Shown: piece after piece, positions 15,758 through 21,358 of the stretch | Numbering within the stretch: position 1 is the stretch's first letter | How the letters are laid out: each line of letters starts with the position of its first letter | Source of the DNA: a virus | Virus record (IMG/VR): IMGVR_UViG_3300021440_000130 | Coordinates: 1 to 22,287 of that record | Reading direction: 5' to 3' (one strand) | DNA length: 22,287 nt | Position numbers and translations under genes: made by a program | The notes under the pieces: generated by a model | Databases searched by the model: none | Seen by the model: only the letters and a program-made list of their open reading frames with translations | What the model was told of the DNA's origin: nothing

Positions 15758-17208
15758 CAGATGCGCTCCCTGTGCGTGGGCTCGCGGAGCTTCTCCCAAG
15801 CCTCGTTCATGGTGATCTCGTAGACGGTGCGGGGCGGCTGCTCGGCGGGCTTCTTCTTCGGCACCCACGGGCGCGACATGCAGGCGTAGCGCAGCTCGTC
15901 CGCCGCGTGGTCCTCCTGCTTGGTGTCGAGGTCTTCCGGGCGGTCAGGGTCGTGCTGCAGGATCGGCAGGGTGCGGGTCAGCTCGGTGCAGGTGGAGAAG
16001 TTCACGAACATGGGGTGGTCTTCCTCCCCGATGATCCGGGCACGGACCATGTCCCAGCCGCCCATCGCGCCGCGAGCGCCCATGCGCCGATTGTCGCCGC
16101 GCTTGAACACCACACCAGCACGAGCGAAGCGTTCAGCAATAGATGGGCCGCCGTTCTCGCTGAAGGCGGCAGGGTCGATAACGCTGAATGCATACTTCTC
16201 ACCCCCCGACATCTCCTTGATGCGCTCCGACAATTGCTCCGTGGTCAGACGAAGTCCGACGTTCGGCTGTCCGGGCTTCATAGCATACAACTCGCGATAC
16301 CGCACTAGGCAGCCACGCCGGAGCCCGAACTCGTGCGCGTCATCCCCCGCGACGGCGTACCAGCCCATCGAGAACGGCGCGCCATAGCCCCAGTCGGCGG
16401 CCCTGAAGCGCAGCCAATCCTCCGGCACCGGGAACGGCTTGACCACGTTCAGGCTCGACCACGTGTCGAAGAACGCGCCCTCGACGATGTTCCAGTCGCC
16501 CAGCAGCCACGCCTTGATCAGGTTGTCGTTGCCCACCTGCTGCAGGGTGGCCACGTAGTCCGCGCCCAGATACTTGTTGTCGGTGATCAGGCTGGGGATG
16601 AAAATCCGTGTACGGTCGATCCGCTCGCGGGTGAAGGGATTGACGAAGGTCTCGGTGATCGGGTGGAAGCCCAGCGGTGCCGGGTCGATGTAGCGGGCCT
16701 TGACCCACTGGTGGCCGGGGCCGCCGGGGTTGCAGGTCAGGACCATGCGGCAGGGCACGCCAGCGCCGGATCGCAGGGTGGCCATGAGCTTGAAGATCGG
16801 GGTGGGCGAGGGGAAGTTGCCGCACTCCTCGACGTAGACGCGAGTGTAGCTGTGACCCTGATACCCCTCGGCGTCGGCGTCACGCTCCAAGTATGCAAAG
16901 CGCAGGCGGGCTCCGTTGGGAAAGGTCCACATGGACTTCTGGTCGTTGAAAGAAGCTCCGAGCGGCGTGTAGAGGGCCTTGGATCGCTCAATGGTCTCCA
17001 CCAGCTCGGTGCGCTTGCGTCGGACCATGAGACCGATGGCGTCTGCCCCGTACTCAGCAGCGTGGCTGGCCCACTCCCCCAGCACACCGTCAGTCTTCCC
17101 TCCACCTCGGGCTCCGCCGTAGCAGACCTCGGCCACCGGGCAGGTGAGCAGGGCCGTCTGGGGGCCGGGCTGAGGGCTCCAGACGGTGTGGATGGGCTCC
17201 TCCCCCAT
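15757..17208 (-). CDS. terL: Terminase large subunit
   Basis: A 483-residue packaging motor: an N-terminal ATPase and a C-terminal nuclease. The Walker A loop GGARGGGKT is at residues 31-39. Walker B RVYVEE is at 123-128, with E127/E128 as the catalytic candidates. The coupling motif LTCNPGG is around 157-163. The RNase H-like nuclease has acidic residues D272 (ADWGYG), D345 (SVIDPAAF) and D433/D437 (EDHAADELRYA). The length is typical. It starts one base after the small-subunit stop with only a distant GAGG upstream, and its stop overlaps the zincin gene. All key motifs look intact. It should act with the small subunit and portal to fill the head. Confidence 0.93.
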   Translation of the reverse strand: MGEEPIHTVWSPQPGPQTALLTCPVAEVCYGGARGGGKTDGVLGEWASHAAEYGADAIGLMVRRKRTELVETIERSKALYTPLGASFNDQKSMWTFPNGARLRFAYLERDADAEGYQGHSYTRVYVEECGNFPSPTPIFKLMATLRSGAGVPCRMVLTCNPGGPGHQWVKARYIDPAPLGFHPITETFVNPFTRERIDRTRIFIPSLITDNKYLGADYVATLQQVGNDNLIKAWLLGDWNIVEGAFFDTWSSLNVVKPFPVPEDWLRFRAADWGYGAPFSMGWYAVAGDDAHEFGLRRGCLVRYRELYAMKPGQPNVGLRLTTEQLSERIKEMSGGEKYAFSVIDPAAFSENGGPSIAERFARAGVVFKRGDNRRMGARGAMGGWDMVRARIIGEEDHPMFVNFSTCTELTRTLPILQHDPDRPEDLDTKQEDHAADELRYACMSRPWVPKKKPAEQPPRTVYEITMNEAWEKLREPTHRERI

Positions 17209-17209
17209 G

Positions 17210-17605
17210 TCACTGCTTGACCTCGTCCGCCTTCAGGGTGATGGCCGCCTTGGGGGCGTATTCCCGCAGCCAGTCCTCGGTGGACTTGGAGGGCTCGGGG
17301 GCTCTCAGCACAAACGTCTTGGTTTCCTCTGACGTTACGGCAATGGATTGTGGTGTTGGCAGGAGCTTGTCGAGGAGGGCGCGAGCTGCCTGTATCTGCT
17401 CCTTGGACATGGCGGGCTTTCGGGTGCCGTCTGCCATCTCGACCATCAGGCGTGGGGTGTCGTTGGTGGTGTCCATCACCAGTGTGCCGAGGGCGAAGTC
17501 CTGCAGGCGGGTGACGAGCTGGCCGCCTTGGATGCGGGAGCGCAGGCGCTCGATTGACGTGGGGTCCAGCTTGGGCCTGAGAACGGCTGGGGTGGGGCGC
17601 GCCAT
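17210..17605 (-). CDS. terS: Terminase small subunit
   Basis: This 131-residue protein precedes terL by one base, the standard terS position. The N-terminal basic half (RPKLDPTSIERLRSRIQGGQL) could bind DNA. The centre is helical (KEQIQAARALLDKLLP), and the C-terminal part is acidic. I prefer ATG 17605 (weak GGACGG upstream) because the earlier ATG at 17644 falls in the loop of an inverted repeat. With it the protein would be 144 residues. No HTH signature is clear enough to list, so the call is mainly from position. It would recognise the packaging site and load TerL. Confidence 0.72.
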   Translation of the reverse strand: MARPTPAVLRPKLDPTSIERLRSRIQGGQLVTRLQDFALGTLVMDTTNDTPRLMVEMADGTRKPAMSKEQIQAARALLDKLLPTPQSIAVTSEETKTFVLRAPEPSKSTEDWLREYAPKAAITLKADEVKQ

Positions 17606-17627
17606 GGGTGTATCCGTCCGTTTGATT

Positions 17628-17662
17628 GTCCGTGCCCGGAGCATATCAGTCAGGGCACGGAC
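17628..17662. repeat. 10-bp perfect inverted repeat before terS
   Basis: GTCCGTGCCC (17628-17637) and its exact complement GGGCACGGAC (17653-17662) flank a 15-base loop. It lies between the stop of the 75-residue gene and the preferred terS start. No U-tract follows it on the minus strand. It could be an RNA hairpin in the terS leader, or a binding site such as a packaging sequence or operator. Confidence 0.6.
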
Positions 17663-17665
17663 GAT

Positions 17666-17893
17666 CTAGGGGGTGTTCTTCAGCGCACGGATGGCGGTGC
17701 GCTTTGCTGCCGTGGCTTCCATCCATCCTTTTAGAAACATCGCCTGTTCTTCCATGCTGCCTGTGAACTTAAGGGGCGTCGCCTTTACCAGTGCCGCTTC
17801 CTCCAGCGCGAGGTCGATGTAATCCCAGACCGACACATCGGAATGTGGCAGTAGCGCTTCGACCTTTCCCACCAGCGCGGCGCGGTCAGCCAT
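17666..17893 (-). CDS. Small accessory protein, array type A, copy 2 (75 aa)
   Basis: The product begins MADRAALVGKVEALLPHSDV, then VWDYIDLALEEAAL, and ends AIRALKNTP. It is a paralogue of the 61-residue protein at 18894-19079: a 50-bp segment (17793-17842) is identical to 18976-19025. The middle (FTGSMEEQAMFLKGWME) is an insertion not present in copy 1. ATG 17893 sits inside the end of the preceding gene, whose AAGGAG codons serve as its ribosome site. No known function. Confidence 0.68.
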   Translation of the reverse strand: MADRAALVGKVEALLPHSDVSVWDYIDLALEEAALVKATPLKFTGSMEEQAMFLKGWMEATAAKRTAIRALKNTP

Positions 17894-18164
17894 TGGCCTT
17901 CTCCTTCAGCGCGCGGATGGCGGCGTCAGCTTCGTCAATGTAGACCAGTGAACCGTCAGACGTTTGCGTCAGGCTGTCAAATATCTCGCGGTCCCAGCGA
18001 GGCACCGAGTAGAGAGCCGTGAGAGCTTCCTCCAGCACCTCGGCGCGGATGAGGTCGATGGCGGCTTCCATTGCGGGCCGCATCTTCCCAGTGGTGTCGT
18101 AGCGCAAACAGTAGGCGGCTAATGCTTTCTCCACCAGCGCGGCGCGGTTATCTATGCTGGGCAT
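17886..18164 (-). CDS. Small accessory protein, array type B, copy 2 (92 aa)
   Basis: The product begins MPSIDNRAALVEKAL and contains AIDLIRAEVLEEAL (about residues 35-48), ending AIRALKEKANG. It is a paralogue of the 95-residue protein at 19072-19359, sharing a 39-base segment with two mismatches (18025-18063 against 19199-19237). The start lies in the tail of the zinc-motif gene after AAAGGA. The last codons (KEKANG) contain AAGGAG, which serves the following gene. Predicted mostly helical; function unknown. Confidence 0.68.
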   Translation of the reverse strand: MPSIDNRAALVEKALAAYCLRYDTTGKMRPAMEAAIDLIRAEVLEEALTALYSVPRWDREIFDSLTQTSDGSLVYIDEADAAIRALKEKANG

Positions 18165-18508
18165 TCGTGCGGTCCTTTGCTCTCATCAGCGCCACAGTAA
18201 TAGCACCAGTGGTCTAGCGGGCAATGGCGGCCCGACTTGTGCGGCTCGCCATCACGGTTCTGCGGGCATTCCGGCCAGCTACAGTCACCATCGCGGGAGG
18301 CGTGGCAGCGGTCATCCAGCGCGGCGCGGTCAGCGGCCTTCTTCGCACACGGCCAGCACTGAAATGACCGCTTATCGCCAGTAAACTCCTTTTCGCAGTT
18401 GGAGCAGCGGCACATATAGCTTCCGGGCGCATATCCTCCCAGCGCGGCGTGTGGTTGGTCGGCCTTGAGGACGTCATCAGGCCATTTGGCGCGGCGGTCA
18501 GCGGTCAT
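18152..18508 (-). CDS. Cys/His-rich protein with two zinc-type clusters (118 aa)
   Basis: Residues 33-54 hold CRCSNC with a partner CWPC (C33, C35, C38, C51, C54), a zinc-ribbon-like pair. A second set (C68, C76, C81, C96, H100, C102, C105, C116) surrounds GRHCPLDHWCYYCG. The start at 18508 overlaps the membrane peptide's stop (ATGA). It lies inside the duplicated array but has no counterpart in unit 1, so it was probably inserted or lost. It may bind DNA, RNA or protein. Confidence 0.68.
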   Translation of the reverse strand: MTADRRAKWPDDVLKADQPHAALGGYAPGSYMCRCSNCEKEFTGDKRSFQCWPCAKKAADRAALDDRCHASRDGDCSWPECPQNRDGEPHKSGRHCPLDHWCYYCGADESKGPHECPA

Positions 18509-18603
18509 GGCTGCTTCACCAGCGCAACGATCAGCCAGAAGCCGATGCCGCCAAGCATCAGCACGGGCCAGAGATAGTCGTATACGAATGTTTCAGCGGT
18601 CAT
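18505..18603 (-). CDS. One-helix membrane peptide (32 aa)
   Basis: MTAETFVYDYLWPVLMLGGI, then GFWLIVALVKQP, gives one hydrophobic helix (about residues 10-29) with a charged end. The ATG follows AGGAG by seven bases within the tail of the type C gene, which it overlaps by 11 bases, and its stop overlaps the zinc-motif gene. Its good ribosome site and precise coupling support expression. It might be a small membrane-acting regulator or holin-like peptide; nothing proves this. Confidence 0.55.
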   Translation of the reverse strand: MTAETFVYDYLWPVLMLGGIGFWLIVALVKQP

Positions 18604-18862
18604 TCTGCTTCTCCTGTGCGAGTGCTTCGTGAAGTTTCTTGCTCCACGGGTTCGGCTTGTCTGGCCCAAACATATATGAATATGCGTCAAGCAATTCTGT
18701 TGCAGCCACCCGCAGCCGTTCGTTGTCGGCGCGGAGGGTGGTGATTTCAGACAACGCATCTTCGCCATCTTTGATCGTGCAAAAAATGCAGTAGTTTTCG
18801 TTGTCGGCAAACGGCTTGGACACAATTACTGCGTGGCGCAGCCTCTCTACAATGTCACTCAT
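18593..18862 (-). CDS. Ead/Ea22-like accessory protein, array type C, copy 2 (89 aa)
   Basis: The product begins MSDIVERLRHAVIV, has a CIFC pair (25-28), a coiled segment ITTLRADNERLR (40-51), and ends EALAQEKQNDR. It is a shorter relative of the 211-residue protein at 19480-20115: both begin M(S/T)DIVERLR with the same DNA (18836-18856 region against 20090-20109). They also share a 21-base C-terminal segment (18605-18625 against 19486-19506). I start at 18862 (CAGGAG upstream). An in-frame ATG at 18901 would add MDEDRAALAQESP, which looks like a remnant. The type resembles phage Ead/Ea22-like proteins, whose role is unclear. Confidence 0.62.
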   Translation of the reverse strand: MSDIVERLRHAVIVSKPFADNENYCIFCTIKDGEDALSEITTLRADNERLRVAATELLDAYSYMFGPDKPNPWSKKLHEALAQEKQNDR

Positions 18863-18893
18863 TGGGCTCTCCTGTGCGAGTGCGGCGCGGTCC

Positions 18894-19079
18894 TCATCCA
18901 TTGGTCTTCTCCTTCAGGGCGCGGATGGCGGCGGCTATAGGTTCTCCCGCTGCATTCCATCCTTGCGCCACCCTCGCCGCTTCCTCCAGCGCGAGGTCGA
19001 TGTAATCCCAGACCGACACATCGGACTGGGGCAAAAGTTTCTCAACCTTCTCCACCAGCGCGGCGCGGCGGTCATCCAT
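18894..19079 (-). CDS. Small accessory protein, array type A, copy 1 (61 aa)
   Basis: The product begins MDDRRAALVEKVEKLLPQSD, then VSVWDYIDLALEEAARVAQG, and ends AIRALKEKTNG. It shares an identical 50-bp segment with copy 2 (18976-19025 against 17793-17842). It also shares a 45-bp identical segment with its neighbour's end (18894-18938 against 19072-19116). ATG 19079 lies within the end of the type B gene, seven bases after AAGGAG. The centre would be an amphipathic helix. Function unknown. Confidence 0.68.
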   Translation of the reverse strand: MDDRRAALVEKVEKLLPQSDVSVWDYIDLALEEAARVAQGWNAAGEPIAAAIRALKEKTNG

Positions 19080-19359
19080 TGGTCTTCTCCTTCAGGGCGC
19101 GGATGGCGGCGGCTATTTCTTTGGCCGCGCACTCATAGCCGCTGTTGGTGTCACTCGACCATTCAGGCGATCCGCACCTGTATTCCGCCACCTTCGCCGC
19201 TTCCTCCAGCACCTCGTTGCGGATGAGGTCGATGGCGTCGGTGGCTTGGGCGTGGTATCCCGCTGCACAGCATGTATCTCCGTCAGGATGTTGGCAGGGG
19301 CTTTCGCAACACATAATCTCGGCCACCCTCTCCACCAGCGCGGCGCGGTCAGCGGTCAT
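19072..19359 (-). CDS. Cys-rich accessory protein, array type B, copy 1 (95 aa)
   Basis: The product begins MTADRAALVERVAEIMCCE and carries a Cys/His cluster (CCESPCQHPDGDTCC, residues 17-31). The AIDLIRNEVLEEAAKVAEY helix follows, then two further Cys, and the end AIRALKEKTNG. The AIDLIR helix and both ends match copy 2 (17886-18164), but the Cys cluster is not found there. Start 19359 has AAGGAG six bases upstream, inside the tail of the 44-residue gene. A zinc-binding N-terminal module is possible. Confidence 0.68.
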   Translation of the reverse strand: MTADRAALVERVAEIMCCESPCQHPDGDTCCAAGYHAQATDAIDLIRNEVLEEAAKVAEYRCGSPEWSSDTNSGYECAAKEIAAAIRALKEKTNG

Positions 19360-19483
19360 GGGGCGGCTCCTTATAGAGGTATTCCAGCGCGGCCAACAGT
19401 TCGTGCATGGCGCTGGTACTGGTGGGCCATTGCGGCGTGCCGATCTGTAGCGCGGAGACGGGTTTAGGCTTGCGGCGGATCAT
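19349..19483 (-). CDS. Short basic protein in the array (44 aa)
   Basis: A 44-residue product, MIRRKPKPVSALQIGTPQ followed by a helix HELLAALEYLYK. ATG 19483 overlaps the type C stop (ATGA) and lies eight bases after GGAG. The longer open frame upstream of it is Cys/Arg shadow and rejected. The basic N-terminus could contact nucleic acid. Its counterpart in unit 2 is replaced by the membrane peptide and zinc-motif gene. Confidence 0.5.
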   Translation of the reverse strand: MIRRKPKPVSALQIGTPQWPTSTSAMHELLAALEYLYKEPPHDR

Positions 19484-20115
19484 CCCTGCTTCTCCTGTGC
19501 GAGTGCGGCTTCGACGGCTTCTAGCGCCGTGGCAAAATGTTCCTCGGCAACACCGCCACAATCACCAGACACCAAGCACGGTCTGGCCCACAAATCGTCT
19601 GGCACCCTGTAAGGGTAGCTCGGGTGATCCGTCCCGGCGTTGTCCAGCGCCCATTCCAGCGCCGCCCGCAGGCGCTCGTTGTCGGCGCGGAGACAATCCA
19701 TCGCGTGAGCGTAGTCGCTGGGGATAATCTCGTGCGGGCCTAGCCATCTGTCTGATTTCAGCCTCTCCACCTCGGCGCGGAGGTCGCTGATGTTCCTGAC
19801 ACAATCCTTGCCGTGGTCCTCCTCTATGGCCAAGTCGCCCTTCAGCCTCTCCACCTCGGCGCGGAGGTGTCGGCTTGCATCACACGTTCCGCACTTGTAC
19901 GGGTTCGACGGGATGATATAGCGCTCATCTTCCGCCAATATTCCGTATCCTAGCGCAGCCTGCATTTGGATGTTCTCGATTTTCAGCCTCTCCACCTCGG
20001 CGCGGAGGGTGGTGATGGTGTCGGCGGCTCGCAGGAACAACGTGCCGGGAAGCGTGTTCTCTTCCTCTGGATAAATCCGTCCAAAGTCGCGCAGCCTCTC
20101 TACAATGTCAGTCAT
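19480..20115 (-). CDS. Ead/Ea22-like coiled-coil accessory protein, array type C, copy 1 (211 aa)
   Basis: This 211-residue protein has three LRAEVERLK units (37-45, 84-92, 112-120) and one LRADNERLR (142-150), separated by unrelated inserts, one holding a CGTC pair (75-78). It begins MTDIVERLRDFG and ends ALAQEKQG. I chose ATG 20115, which overlaps the stop of the 81-residue gene and follows GGAGGAG. The protein is likely a helical coiled-coil rod. It resembles the Ead/Ea22-type proteins of other phages, whose function is not settled. See the array entry for its duplicated relative. Confidence 0.68.
   Translation of the reverse strand: MTDIVERLRDFGRIYPEEENTLPGTLFLRAADTITTLRAEVERLKIENIQMQAALGYGILAEDERYIIPSNPYKCGTCDASRHLRAEVERLKGDLAIEEDHGKDCVRNISDLRAEVERLKSDRWLGPHEIIPSDYAHAMDCLRADNERLRAALEWALDNAGTDHPSYPYRVPDDLWARPCLVSGDCGGVAEEHFATALEAVEAALAQEKQG
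19757..20009 (-). repeat. Three near-identical 28-bp coding repeats
   Basis: A 28-base segment occurs at 19757-19784 and 19841-19868 (identical) and at 19982-20009 (one change at its end). Spacings of 84 and 141 bases are multiples of three. Each encodes the LRAEVERLK unit of the 211-residue protein. Confidence 0.85.
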
Positions 20116-20360
20116 CACTGCTCCTCCTGCGGCGGGAGGGGGAGGATGAGTACGGCGTAGCGAAACACTGTTCCATGTGGAAGCGGGTCAAACCTGAACC
20201 CATCACGCCATTCCTCTTTGGCTCCCTCCCACGCCGCGAGGGCTGCGGCGATGGCGGCGCGTACGTACCGCTGATGCCCTGCCATTCCGGGTAACTGCAT
20301 TGCAGCCGCCTCCACCACCTCGGGCGGGATGCGGATCGTCTTCGGGTCGATGGTGGTCAT
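20115..20360 (-). CDS. Hypothetical small protein (81 aa)
   Basis: The 81-residue product begins MTTIDPKTIRIPPEVVEAAA and has a helix GHQRYVRAAIAAALAAWEGAK, followed by a basic/aromatic stretch and a proline-rich tail (ILPLPPQEEQ). The IPPEVVEAAA start is a pattern I have seen in short phage accessory proteins of unknown function. GGAG is nine bases before ATG 20360. It is the first gene before the duplicated array and shares its stop with the type C start. Confidence 0.65.
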   Translation of the reverse strand: MTTIDPKTIRIPPEVVEAAAMQLPGMAGHQRYVRAAIAAALAAWEGAKEEWRDGFRFDPLPHGTVFRYAVLILPLPPQEEQ

Positions 20361-20372
20361 GGTGCGGGTCTC

Positions 20373-20504
20373 CTAGAGGAAAACGTGAAGGATCGCCCAG
20401 ATGATGAACGACCCGGCGCAGCCAAGGCAGAAGCCCGTGGCAAACATCTGCCGCCCGAGGGCGACAGCTTCGTCGTGTGGAACGTAGAACACAGGCTCGC
20501 GCAT
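20373..20504 (-). CDS. One-helix membrane peptide (43 aa)
   Basis: A 43-residue product, MREPVFYVPHDEAVALGRQM followed by a hydrophobic helix (FATGFCLGCAGSFIIW and AILHVFL, about residues 21-43). I chose ATG 20504 because GAGG lies eight bases upstream. The ATG two codons earlier has it too close. The large frame upstream is shadow. The soluble N-terminus with a C-terminal membrane anchor is reminiscent of small phage membrane peptides, but no function can be assigned. Confidence 0.5.
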   Translation of the reverse strand: MREPVFYVPHDEAVALGRQMFATGFCLGCAGSFIIWAILHVFL

Positions 20505-20518
20505 CGGCATGTCCTCGA

Positions 20519-20809
20519 TCAAATCTTCCGGTTCAGGGCTTCGGAGACGCGCCCCAAGTTCACGCCAAAATGAGCCGCGATGTTCTGCATGCTCTCCTTC
20601 GGGTGCCCCTTGGCGTGCGCCCTGATCTCGCGCGCCATGCGCGGGGTCAGCTCCTTCGATGTCACCGGAGCCTTCCGCACGGGCTTCTCCCGGTAGAGGC
20701 ATTCGCGAATGATGATGCGAAGCTGCTGCGCCGCATTGGGGTAGCGCCTCGCCTCCAGTAGTTCCGCCAGCTCGTAGAGCCGCACACGCGCTTTCGGGAT
20801 GTCCGACAT
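20519..20809 (-). CDS. Small helix-turn-helix DNA-binding protein (96 aa)
   Basis: A 96-residue protein with a basic linker (REKPVRKAPVT) and a C-terminal helix-turn-helix: SMQNIAAHFGVNLGRVSEAL at about 73-92, with the expected helix, glycine turn and recognition helix. The N-terminal 40 residues are helical (LYELAELLEARRYPNAAQQL). The ATG follows the upstream stop directly. It probably regulates transcription, perhaps of this operon or at the palindromes at 22.1 kb, but that is inference. Confidence 0.7.
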   Translation of the reverse strand: MSDIPKARVRLYELAELLEARRYPNAAQQLRIIIRECLYREKPVRKAPVTSKELTPRMAREIRAHAKGHPKESMQNIAAHFGVNLGRVSEALNRKI

Positions 20810-21208
20810 TTACTGCCCCGTCCACGTCAGGGCCTTCACGGCCCACATGGTTGCGTCCATCTGTCGGCGGATGGCCTCCTCCACGATCATGCGGTGGTTG
20901 GCGTCGAGGTAGCGCTGGCCGTCCTTCTCGGTGGTGCGCAGGGGGAGGTTGGCGAGCTGGTCGATGCATTTCGAACCGCGCAGCTTCATCAGCGTGACCT
21001 TGAAGTCGCCGCTCGGATTGAAGCTGTAGCCAACCAAAATCTCCCCTTGCGTAGGGGGCAGCTTGGGTTCCTCCGTGGACGGAGGAATGTTCGCGGCACC
21101 CAGATCGGGCGGCACGAAGTCGAGGACGTTGTCGGGGCTCGCGTTCACAGCCACCGGGCCACGCGCGATGTCGTCGGCAGTAGAGTTCTCGGGCGGTTCT
21201 CTCGTCAT
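20810..21208 (-). CDS. Acb2/Tad1-like cyclic-nucleotide sponge with N-terminal extension (132 aa)
   Basis: The C-terminal half has the pattern of the Acb2/Tad1 hairpin family: VGYSFNPSGDFKV (59-71) with a following helix, then a second helix ending DATMWAVKALTW (118-129). MWAVKA is a hallmark of the family. These phage proteins bind and hide signalling nucleotides of CBASS (cyclic di/trinucleotides) or Thoeris (cyclic ADP-ribose isomers). Acb2 itself is about 94 residues. Here an extra 55 residues, proline-rich and probably disordered, precede the hairpin. Y61 and K75 are candidates for ligand contacts by position. ATG 21208 has AGGA eight bases upstream. A longer frame to 21346 is leucine/arginine shadow. 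Family call is by pattern, not alignment. Confidence 0.72.
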   Translation of the reverse strand: MTREPPENSTADDIARGPVAVNASPDNVLDFVPPDLGAANIPPSTEEPKLPPTQGEILVGYSFNPSGDFKVTLMKLRGSKCIDQLANLPLRTTEKDGQRYLDANHRMIVEEAIRRQMDATMWAVKALTWTGQ

Positions 21209-21226
21209 GCTGGGGTTCCTGAAATG

Positions 21227-21252
21227 AAAAAAGCCGAGGCCTAAGCCCCGGC
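21227..21252 (-). terminator. Intrinsic terminator upstream of the Acb2-like gene
   Basis: On the minus strand an 8-bp stem (GCCGGGGC pairing with GCCTCGGC, one G-T pair, loop TTAG) is followed by six T. It lies only 18 bases before the Acb2-like start. A second, weaker hairpin (GGGGCCT with AGGCTCC) occurs upstream in the same gap. This looks like a true terminator or an attenuator. Confidence 0.75.
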
Positions 21253-21358
21253 CCAAGTTTAGGGAGGTCGTCGAACAACTGCGGGAGGATCGCCCCCTCA
21301 GAAGCAGAAGGAGCCTATCACAGGCCCCCTCTTCCGTCATCGACATTCAGTGCGCGGA

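Larger units (their letters stand above)
17666..20115 (-). repeat. Diverged tandem duplication of a C-x-B-A gene unit
   Basis: Read in transcription order, gene types run C, 44-aa, B, A (18894-20115) and then C, membrane peptide, zinc-motif, B, A (17666-18862). Matching pieces lie about 1.17-1.25 kb apart: identical 50-bp type A segment (offset 1183), 39-bp type B segment (offset 1174) and type C start (offset 1253). The gene between C and B differs in each unit. Confidence 0.7.

Noticed and set aside
20373-21278. Minus-strand frame of 301 codons
   Set aside because: Its body is an out-of-frame shadow of the Acb2-like and HTH genes; only the last 43 codons look real.
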